The notes beneath the pieces are model-generated. The model ran no database searches. It was given only the letters and a program-made list of their open reading frames with translations, and was not told the origin of the DNA. From positions 248,001 through 312,000 of the forward strand of contig NZ_QUZZ01000004.1 of NCBI RefSeq assembly GCF_003545695.1: 64,000 bases of DNA, given 5' to 3'. The DNA comes from Taibaiella helva (GTDB taxonomy: Bacteria > Bacteroidota > Bacteroidia > Chitinophagales > Chitinophagaceae). The translations under genes were made by a program, and so were the position numbers. Shown here piece after piece: positions 53,818-60,138 of the stretch. The number at the start of each line of letters is the position of its first letter. Position 1 is the first letter of the stretch.

Positions 53818-54273
53818 ATGCCTCCCATTTACAAAATAGCCATTCAGGAACTACAACAACACAGGTTACCAATTCCAATCTCTTTTATTGAAAGCTGGCT
53901 AGATAAGTACACATATTACTGGCAGTACCTTTTAGCAAAGAATGAAGGATTTCCTATAAAGGTTTATGGGCTGAGTCATCCAGCCGAAAAAGTAGCTTTT
54001 TACAACCTTATTTTATCTTTTAGAAGGTTGGTTGAATATTACCAGCATGAAGTATACTGTAAAGTGGCTATGCATGAATATTCTCAAGTTGAGCATTTAT
54101 GTATTAATGCAATAAAAGAGTGGAAACAAAAACATTCAAACTATTATGAAAATCATCTAATTCTCTTTCCCTTTAGTGAATTCAGCTGCATTATAAAAGA
54201 GAATGAGATGCTACTTCAAATAAACTTAGTTGACTTTCAAAATCTGATTGCATTCTGCAAAATTTTCTCATAA
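53818..54273 (+). CDS. Island protein of unknown function (151 aa)
   Basis: Mostly helical, aromatic-rich protein (FIESWLDKYTYYWQYLLAK, LILSFRRLVEYYQHEVYCK). No signal peptide, no recognised motif. It begins 29 bases after the previous gene and ends in front of a hairpin. Confidence 0.6.
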   Translation: MPPIYKIAIQELQQHRLPIPISFIESWLDKYTYYWQYLLAKNEGFPIKVYGLSHPAEKVAFYNLILSFRRLVEYYQHEVYCKVAMHEYSQVEHLCINAIKEWKQKHSNYYENHLILFPFSEFSCIIKENEMLLQINLVDFQNLIAFCKIFS

Positions 54274-54306
54274 AAGATACAACATTTTCACTGTTATACA
54301 AAAGCC

Positions 54307-54356
54307 TACCTACCTTATCTATATACACCTTATTGGGTAAGGTAGGTAAGGTATTT
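54307..54356 (+). terminator. Hairpin after the third island gene
   Basis: An 11-bp stem (TACCTACCTTA with TAAGGTAGGTA) with a 20-base loop, then AGGTATTTTG. The T run is poor, so it could be partial. Confidence 0.5.
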
Positions 54357-54395
54357 TGAATAAAAGAATTTAATTTGCTACAAAGTGAAAGCTAA

Positions 54396-55058
54396 ATGGA
54401 ATTGAAACATTTTGATGCCTGGGCGCAAGAACTACAAAAAGCAGATGTAATCTATGAGATTCATGAAGTCAAATGGGAAAGCGCGCCTGGACCTTTTATA
54501 GATATAGATAAATCAGGTAAGATAAAGCTTGTTAATGCTCCTGACAACCTCCCTGCTATAGAATACAAGGCTAAAGAAAACTTCAGTTCATTTAATGGAT
54601 TTAGATTTTGGTGGCAATACAAAAAACACATTCTGGAGCTCACTTCTAATACCATAATTGAGCTCTCCTTTCTATTCAGGAAAAACACTCTCACTACTGA
54701 TGAAGAACATGAAATTGACACTAAAGCTATAAGCATTATAGCAACCATTAAAAAATTGAAGAACCTTTTCCGGTATTACTTTCTTTACAAGGTAGTACAC
54801 GGTAATATCTTCATTGCTGACAATCGCCCATGCCGATTTAAGGGCATTGCTCCTTGTGTTGTCTGGACGCACCAATCGGGAAAACTGTTCTGCAGGCACA
54901 GCGTAAGATTTACCTGCGACAGCTCACAAGGACCGCAAGGCTGGGAAGGACCGCCTGGTGGATTTGGTCGCCGCGCCCGCCCTGATCGTATCCTTTTCCA
55001 AAGCGGATATAATGCTTTTGCTTACACGCAGGGTAATCATATAAAAAAGCTCCGGTAG
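54396..55058 (+). CDS. Chimeric open frame crossing the right island border
   Basis: The first ~125 residues are AT-rich island sequence with an ordinary protein look (FDAWAQELQKADVIYEIHEV, EYKAKENFSSFNGFRFWW). From about residue 125 (base 54770) the sequence turns GC-rich and unprotein-like (SQGPQGWEGPPGGFGRRARPDR) and ends in a hairpin that serves the other strand. The original gene probably lost its 3' end at the island border, and the frame runs on by chance. No family recognised. Confidence 0.4.
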   Translation: MELKHFDAWAQELQKADVIYEIHEVKWESAPGPFIDIDKSGKIKLVNAPDNLPAIEYKAKENFSSFNGFRFWWQYKKHILELTSNTIIELSFLFRKNTLTTDEEHEIDTKAISIIATIKKLKNLFRYYFLYKVVHGNIFIADNRPCRFKGIAPCVVWTHQSGKLFCRHSVRFTCDSSQGPQGWEGPPGGFGRRARPDRILFQSGYNAFAYTQGNHIKKLR

Positions 55059-55070
55059 AACTACCGGAGC
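55043..55070 (-). terminator. Minus-strand terminator near the island border
   Basis: A 10-bp perfect stem GCTCCGGTAG/CTACCGGAGC with a 2-base loop and six A on the left (T run on the minus strand). The gene it served is not clear. Confidence 0.65.
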
Positions 55071-55187
55071 GAAACAGAAAACAGAAGAACTCTGGCCGTA
55101 TCAAAGCCAATGTTGAAACTAAAAACAAATATAATACGGCTACACATCACTTAATCCAACATTTGCATTAATTAAGAATTGGATATG

Positions 55188-55229
55188 CAAAAAATCACAA
55201 ACAGATGCCTTGACAGGACCGTTTGTGAT
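55188..55229 (-). terminator. Terminator of the lanthipeptide-like precursor
   Basis: Stem ATCACAAAC with GTTTGTGAT, and a left A run giving six T on the minus strand, about 37 bases past the stop of the precursor gene. Confidence 0.65.
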
Positions 55230-55265
55230 CCGGCACCGTACACTATGCTTATTGCATAGCCAGGC

Positions 55266-55460
55266 TTAACATTTGGGATTGCGGGTCTCAATACACATAA
55301 AGGTGATGCCGCAGGCGATCTCGATTACCGTCAAACAATTAACGGCAGTGTACTTATTACAGGCTGCTGAACCCGCGCCGCCGATAAGGCCGCGGGCGGT
55401 TAAGGGTAACAGGCTCTTTTTTGCCAGATCGAGCTTGGGGCTTTGGTTTTTCTTTTTCAT
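55266..55460 (-). CDS. Lanthipeptide-like RiPP precursor peptide
   Basis: 64 residues. The leader MKKKNQSPKLDLAKKSLLPL has the KLxLxKxxL pattern of Bacteroidota class I lanthipeptide precursors, and a GG pair lies at 27-28. The core after it is rich in Thr/Ser and has five cysteines at 34, 42, 50, 56 and 64 (spacing 8, 8, 6, 8), the last being the C-terminal residue. The same five-Cys plan is in the broken gene at 42946-43166. It has its own terminator. No LanB, LanC or peptidase-transporter gene is in the window, so any modification would act in trans. Confidence 0.65.
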   Translation of the reverse strand: MKKKNQSPKLDLAKKSLLPLTARGLIGGAGSAACNKYTAVNCLTVIEIACGITFMCIETRNPKC

Positions 55461-55577
55461 TGCTGGTTTGATTTAGACCACAAGGTAGCAAGAAGACCGC
55501 TCCGGCTGCTAAGGGAATTCACGGATTTTGGCACATCACGGATTTCCATTATCCGGCAGCTGTTTTCGGAAGCCGGC

Positions 55578-55608
55578 TTTGATCGTAACCGGTTTTGTAA
55601 TACCTTTG
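55578..55608 (+). promoter_or_regulatory. Promoter of the small membrane protein and pdxH
   Basis: TTTG at 55578-55581 and TACCTTTG at 55601-55608 are 19 bases apart, an excellent match, 41 bases before the ATG at 55649. Confidence 0.7.
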
Positions 55609-55648
55609 CCAACATTAAATCAAAGTCTGAAAAAACAAATACTGTTAT

Positions 55649-55789
55649 ATGACCGCTGTACTGCTCAACGTTTATGATGCCGGTAATAAGATCGGAGAGA
55701 TCGCAACTTACACCCTTGTTATTGTGATGGCGATCGTATGGATCTGGGTAATGTTCAAATACCTGAATACTTCCGATCTGAATGACTGA
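55649..55789 (+). CDS. Small single-span membrane protein upstream of pdxH
   Basis: 46 residues: MTAVLLNVYDAGNKIGE, then one membrane helix (YTLVIVMAIVWIWVMFKYL) and a polar end. Its stop overlaps the pdxH start by 8 bases (ATGACTGA), and it sits right behind a strong promoter, so it is very probably translated and coupled to pdxH. No family recognised; length resembles CcmD- or CcoS-type peptides, but nothing else supports that. Confidence 0.6.
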   Translation: MTAVLLNVYDAGNKIGEIATYTLVIVMAIVWIWVMFKYLNTSDLND

Positions 55790-56468
55790 TATCTCCGGAC
55801 ATATTGCACAAATACGTGCCGACTACCAGAAGGCAATGCTGAATGAAACAGAAGTGGGCGACAATCCGCTTCTGTTTTTTCAAAAGTGGTTTACCGAAGC
55901 CGAAGCGGCAGGCATTACAGAAGTCAATGCGATGACCCTGGCTACGGCCAATGTATGGGGCCTTCCTTCAGCACGCATTGTGCTGCTAAAGGGTCTCGAC
56001 GAGGAAGGCTTCACCTTCTTTACCAATTATGAAAGCGATAAAGGCCGGCAGATCGCCGAGGAAGATTCCGTAGCCTTATTGTTCTTCTGGAAAGAGCTGG
56101 AGCGCCAGGTGCGGATCGAAGGGGTAGCCCGTAAAATTCCGGCCGCCGATTCAGACGCCTATTTTCATTCCCGTCCTAAAGGCAGCCAGGTCAGCGCAGC
56201 TGTATCGCCGCAAAGCCAGGTGATCGACGGCCGGGAAGAGCTCGAGCGCAGGGTGAAGGAGCTGGAAGCACAATATGCCGAAAGCGAAATACCTCGCCCG
56301 GAACACTGGGGTGGCTATAAAGTGATCCCGGAGAAGATCGAATTCTGGCAGGGCCGCAAAAACCGTCTTCACGACCGTATCGTATTTTTCCGAGAGCCGG
56401 AGACCGACAATGGCGAAGATACCCTGCCCGGCTATGGCCCCTGGGAAAAATTCCGTATTGCACCCTAA
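55782..56468 (+). CDS. pdxH: Pyridoxamine 5'-phosphate oxidase
   Basis: 228 residues. Conserved stretches NAMTLATANVWGLPSARIVLLKGLDE, FFTNYESDKGRQI, LERQVRIEGVA, YFHSRPKGSQVSAAVSPQSQVI and the C-terminal WQGRKNRLHDRIVF bind FMN and PLP. It makes PLP from PNP or PMP. Overlaps the small membrane protein gene by 8 bases. Confidence 0.96.
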   Translation: MTDISGHIAQIRADYQKAMLNETEVGDNPLLFFQKWFTEAEAAGITEVNAMTLATANVWGLPSARIVLLKGLDEEGFTFFTNYESDKGRQIAEEDSVALLFFWKELERQVRIEGVARKIPAADSDAYFHSRPKGSQVSAAVSPQSQVIDGREELERRVKELEAQYAESEIPRPEHWGGYKVIPEKIEFWQGRKNRLHDRIVFFREPETDNGEDTLPGYGPWEKFRIAP

Positions 56469-56525
56469 ACCCTATTATTACCTGCAACCTGCCATCAAAA
56501 CCGGCAGCGCTGCATAACCGATATT

Positions 56526-57056
56526 ATGAAATCGCTTTTCAACCAGCAGCAGCTACAGATCACGATAGAGCGTCTGGCCCACCAGTTGCTGGAAAATCAC
56601 CTTGACTTTTCCGACACCGTGCTGATCGGTCTTCAGCCAAGGGGTATTTATCTTTCCGACCGCATTCACCGGAAGCTGAATGCCCTGCTGCCCGGGGCGC
56701 ATATCCCCTATGGCAAGCTGGACATTACTTTTTACCGCGACGATTTCAATACCTCCAGTGAGCTGCATGTCGCCCAGGAAACGGATATCAGCTTCAGCCT
56801 GGAAAATAAGAAGGTAGTGCTGATCGACGATGTGCTGTACACCGGCCGCACGATCCGCTCAGGCCTGGACGCCCTGCTTGATTTCGGCAGGCCGGAGTCG
56901 GTAGAGCTGTTGGTGCTCATCGACCGCCGTTTCAGCCGCGAGCTGCCCATACAGCCCGACTATGTGGGCATGACGGTAGATTCAGTAGCGACGCAGAAAG
57001 TAAGAGTGCTGTGGAAAGAAAAAGATGAAAAGGACGAAGTGGTGATGCTGGATTAG
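56526..57056 (+). CDS. pyrR: Bifunctional PyrR: pyr regulator / uracil phosphoribosyltransferase
   Basis: 176 residues of the PRTase fold: LIGLQPRGIYLSDRIH, a central YRDDF, and the PRPP loop VVLIDDVLYTGRTIRSGLDAL, then VELLVLIDRRFSRELPIQPDYVG, which is the PyrR signature. In Bacillus PyrR binds pyr mRNA; here pyrB follows after 42 bases, but I see no clear anti-terminator in that gap, so the regulatory role is uncertain. Confidence 0.92.
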   Translation: MKSLFNQQQLQITIERLAHQLLENHLDFSDTVLIGLQPRGIYLSDRIHRKLNALLPGAHIPYGKLDITFYRDDFNTSSELHVAQETDISFSLENKKVVLIDDVLYTGRTIRSGLDALLDFGRPESVELLVLIDRRFSRELPIQPDYVGMTVDSVATQKVRVLWKEKDEKDEVVMLD

Positions 57057-57098
57057 CGATCACCCATCATTAAAGCTCAATAAAAACAGAACAGTATA

Positions 57099-58034
57099 GT
57101 GTCATTATCCGTAAAACACCTGTTAGGCATCAAAGATCTGACGCCGGGAGATATAGACCTGATACTCCGTACGGCAGATCAGTTCAAAGACGTGCTGCAA
57201 CGCCCCATCAAGAAGGTCCCTACCCTCCGCGACACTACCATAGTTAATTTATTTTACGAAAATTCTACCCGCACCCGCATATCTTTCGAGCTGGCAGAAA
57301 AAAGACTCAGCGCCGACACAATCAATTTCGCAGCTTCGGGCAGCTCTGTGTCTAAGGGAGAAACGCTTATCGATACGGTACACAATATCCTTTCCATGAA
57401 GGTGGATATGGTGGTGATGCGGCATTCGGCCAGCGGTGCACCGCATTTCCTGTCCCGGCACATCAATGCCAGCATCGTTAATGCAGGCGATGGGATCAAC
57501 GAGCATCCCACCCAGGCCTTGCTCGACGCTTTTTCCATAAGAGAGCGGCTGGGCGGCCTTGAAGGAAAAAAAGTAGCCCTCCTGGGCGACATCATGCACT
57601 CGAGGGTAGCGCTCAGCAATATTTACCTGCTGACCAAAATGGGCGCCGAGGTTACCGTTTGCGGCCCGCCCACACTGATCCCCAAGCATATTGAGAAGCT
57701 GGGGGTAAGGGTATCGTACAATGTACGCGAAACCCTTGCCTGGTGCGATGTAGCCAATGTGCTGCGGATACAGCTCGAACGCCAGAACAAGCCCCTGTTC
57801 TCCACGCTCCGGGAATACTCGTTGTATTACGGCGTCAATAAAGCGCTGCTCGATTCGCTCAACAAAGAGATCGTGATCATGCACCCCGGCCCCATTAACC
57901 GCGGCGTGGAGCTGAACAGCGACGTGGCCGACAGCAAACAATCCATTATCCTGGACCAGGTCCAGAACGGCGTAGCTGTAAGAATGGCCGTTTTGTACCT
58001 GCTTGCCGGGAAAAAGGAAGAAGCGCTGAGCTAA
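57099..58034 (+). CDS. pyrB: Aspartate carbamoyltransferase catalytic subunit
   Basis: 311 residues starting from GTG 57099 (MSLSVKHLLGIKDL). FYENSTRTRISFELA binds carbamoyl phosphate, GDGINEHPTQALLDAFSI and LLGDIMHSRVALSN complete the site, and VMHPGPINRGVEL is the family end motif. It makes carbamoyl aspartate. The layout with pyrR, no adjacent pyrI, fits class B/C enzymes. Confidence 0.96.
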   Translation: MSLSVKHLLGIKDLTPGDIDLILRTADQFKDVLQRPIKKVPTLRDTTIVNLFYENSTRTRISFELAEKRLSADTINFAASGSSVSKGETLIDTVHNILSMKVDMVVMRHSASGAPHFLSRHINASIVNAGDGINEHPTQALLDAFSIRERLGGLEGKKVALLGDIMHSRVALSNIYLLTKMGAEVTVCGPPTLIPKHIEKLGVRVSYNVRETLAWCDVANVLRIQLERQNKPLFSTLREYSLYYGVNKALLDSLNKEIVIMHPGPINRGVELNSDVADSKQSIILDQVQNGVAVRMAVLYLLAGKKEEALS

Positions 58035-58135
58035 ATCCGCAACCGCCATACTATTCCCGCGAAAAAGCCGTTTTCTATCCTGCAGCCGCTGCAACACAAA
58101 AAAATAACCGCTTACCTTCTAATTCAACGCAGTAT

Positions 58136-59275
58136 ATGGAACCCTTACAAATGGTGGATCTGAAACGCCAGTACCAGAAAATAAAGCCCAGGATCGACGA
58201 AGCGATCGCAGGCGTGATCGACAGCACCGCCTTTATCAATGGTGAAGATGTCAAGCTGTTTGCACAGGAGCTGGAGCAATATCTCGACGTAAAGCATGTG
58301 ATCCCTTGCGCCAATGGTACCGACGCTCTCCAGATCGCGCTGATGGCCCTCGACCTGAAGCCCGGCGATGAAGTGATCACCCCTTCCTTCACCTTTATTG
58401 CTACTGTGGAAGTAGTAGCCCTGCTGGGCCTCAAACCCGTTTTTGTAGAAGTAGATCCCCGTACATTCACGATCGACCCTGTGGCCATAAGGGCGGCCAT
58501 AACGCCTCAGACCAAAGCCATCATCCCGGTTCATCTTTATGGCCAGAGCGCTGATATGAAAGAGATACTCGACATCGCGGCTGAGTATAAGATCCCGGTG
58601 ATCGAAGATAATGCGCAGGCCATCGGTGGCCATTATACTTTCCCCGACGGCCAGCGTAAAGCCAACGGCACCATGGGCACGATCGCTACCACGTCTTTTT
58701 TCCCTTCGAAAAACCTGGGCTGCTACGGCGACGGCGGCGCGATCTTCACCAATGACAGCGCCCTGTATGAAAAAATGCAGATGATCGCCAACCATGGCCA
58801 GAAGGTGCGGTATTATCATGAGCTGGTGGGCTGCAACAGCCGCCTGGATTCGATACAGGCTGCCGTATTGCGCGTTAAGCTGAGCGAGCTGGACCAATAT
58901 TGCGATGCCCGCCGTATCGCCGCCGATTATTACGATCGCGCTTTTGCCGGGCATGAGCTGGTCACCACACCCTATCGTGCCGATTACAGCCATCATGTCT
59001 TTCACCAGTACACGATCCAGCTGGACCAGGTAGACCGCGACGAAGTGCAGCGCCGCCTGGCCGAAAAAGGTATTCCTTCGATGATCTACTATCCCGTACC
59101 CAGCCACAAGCAGAAGATGTTTGCTGACCTGGGTGGAGCAGATTATAACCTGGAGATCACCGACTACCTGAACAAACGCGTGCTCTCCCTGCCAATCCAT
59201 ACCGAGCTGAGCGACGATGAGCTGAATTACATTACGACCAATGTGCTGGAGATCGTGAATGAGCTGGCCGGCTAA
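58136..59275 (+). CDS. DegT/DnrJ/EryC1 family sugar aminotransferase
   Basis: 379 residues of a PLP aminotransferase: PCANGTDALQIALMAL, PSFTFIATVEVVALLG, IEDNAQAIGG and the PLP lysine in TTSFFPSKNLGCYGDGGA. GCNSRLDSIQAAVLRVKL is the dimer-contact motif. It is closest to WbpE/WlbC-type enzymes that aminate 3-keto UDP-sugars, the step after a WlbA-like dehydrogenase such as the one at 22788. A terminator follows. Confidence 0.88.
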   Translation: MEPLQMVDLKRQYQKIKPRIDEAIAGVIDSTAFINGEDVKLFAQELEQYLDVKHVIPCANGTDALQIALMALDLKPGDEVITPSFTFIATVEVVALLGLKPVFVEVDPRTFTIDPVAIRAAITPQTKAIIPVHLYGQSADMKEILDIAAEYKIPVIEDNAQAIGGHYTFPDGQRKANGTMGTIATTSFFPSKNLGCYGDGGAIFTNDSALYEKMQMIANHGQKVRYYHELVGCNSRLDSIQAAVLRVKLSELDQYCDARRIAADYYDRAFAGHELVTTPYRADYSHHVFHQYTIQLDQVDRDEVQRRLAEKGIPSMIYYPVPSHKQKMFADLGGADYNLEITDYLNKRVLSLPIHTELSDDELNYITTNVLEIVNELAG

Positions 59276-59294
59276 AGTGTATCGCTGTATCTTT

Positions 59295-59330
59295 ACCAGG
59301 GCTGCCTTTTGGGCAGCCCTGGTGCTTTAG
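59295..59330 (+). terminator. Terminator after the DegT gene
   Basis: A 12-bp perfect stem ACCAGGGCTGCC/GGCAGCCCTGGT with a 5-base loop, then GCTTTAG, 19 bases after the stop. Confidence 0.75.
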
Positions 59331-59433
59331 AAAGACCTGACCTCCCTGGTTATCAGCTTATAATGTTCGTTCATGAACCTTTACCTGCCTTCATTTATTT
59401 ATTATACCGGTAGCAACAGAACATCTGCGCTTT

Positions 59434-59892
59434 ATGACGAATGAAGAATTCATCAGGATATTCCCGATGGCCTGCGCCTGGGCAAAGCAGCAGGAGAGCT
59501 GGATACTCGATAAGGGTACGCCCCTGAACGAGGACCAGCAGATCGACGCTTACCTGGCCGGCGTAAAAGAGATCACAAAAGTGCGGCTCTGGTATGCCGA
59601 CCAGGCTCCGGAACCGGCCTTACCTGAGCTGAAAGCAGCCACGGAGCGCTCGGGCCTGCTGTGGTCGGGCACGGCGGGCACTACTTTCCGCTACGGCATC
59701 TTCATCAGGAACGACCGGCGCCACGACCGTGGCCTGCTCATACATGAGCTCGTTCATACCATGCAATACGAACGCCTCGGCAGCTTCGAAGCTTTCCTGG
59801 AACAGTACCTCAAGGAATGCCTTACCGTGGGCTACCCCGATGGCGCGCTGGAGCAGGAGGCGCGGCGTATCGAGCAGCGTCTGCGCTCCTGA
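59434..59892 (+). CDS. Small HExxH-containing protein of unknown function
   Basis: 152 residues. A metalloprotease-like motif LIHELVHTMQYERLG occurs at about residues 108-122 (HELVH), followed about 28 residues later by LEQEARRIE, whose glutamate could be the third zinc ligand. An upstream RYGIFIRNDRRHDRG strand is consistent with a minimal gluzincin fold. No signal peptide. No named family recognised; possibly a minigluzincin. Terminators flank it, so it is probably transcribed alone. Confidence 0.6.
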   Translation: MTNEEFIRIFPMACAWAKQQESWILDKGTPLNEDQQIDAYLAGVKEITKVRLWYADQAPEPALPELKAATERSGLLWSGTAGTTFRYGIFIRNDRRHDRGLLIHELVHTMQYERLGSFEAFLEQYLKECLTVGYPDGALEQEARRIEQRLRS

Positions 59893-60034
59893 AGCTTATG
59901 CCTGATTCTTTTTGACCCCGGATAGGATAAGTACTGGCGCAGCAGCCCCCGGCACTTCCCGGCAGAGCCTGCTACGGGCCTTCCCGCTTTTGACACTGCT
60001 GAAGGGAAAATCACGGCCGGAACACTCCGCTTTT

Positions 60035-60042
60035 TACTTTTG
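60035..60042 (+). promoter_or_regulatory. -7 promoter element 1 of purL
   Basis: TACTTTTG followed by C, 97 bases before the purL ATG. Confidence 0.45.
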
Positions 60043-60068
60043 CATTTTAAATTCTTCGTTTCTTAACC

Positions 60069-60076
60069 TACTTTTG
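60069..60076 (+). promoter_or_regulatory. -7 promoter element 2 of purL
   Basis: TACTTTTG followed by C, 63 bases before the purL ATG. With the copy 34 bases upstream it suggests tandem promoters. Confidence 0.5.
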
Positions 60077-60138
60077 CAATTCCAAAAAATACGGTACGGG
60101 CTACCGTAATTCTTTAATCGCAATCCGCACATTCCATA

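Larger units (their letters stand above)
48580..54760. mobile_element. AT-rich genomic island with integrase remnant and defence genes
   Basis: Base composition drops sharply just after the tRNA-Lys terminator and returns near 54.76 kb. Codon use changes with it (AAA, ATT and TTA rich). Contents in order: a frameshifted tyrosine integrase, a HEPN-type gene, AbiJ and XRE genes on the minus strand, then four plus-strand small genes. I could not find a copy of the tRNA 3' end at the right border, so insertion into the tRNA is not shown. The right end falls inside an open frame (54396-55058), suggesting a scar. Confidence 0.6.

Noticed and set aside
54740-55300. Copy of the tRNA-Lys 3' end as right attachment site
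   Set aside because: No match to CCTACGAGGACA or the T-arm sequence was found, so integration into the tRNA is not claimed.
58145-59200. 351-codon minus-strand frame opposite the DegT aminotransferase
   Set aside because: Complete overlap with a clear enzyme gene; no motif, no promoter.
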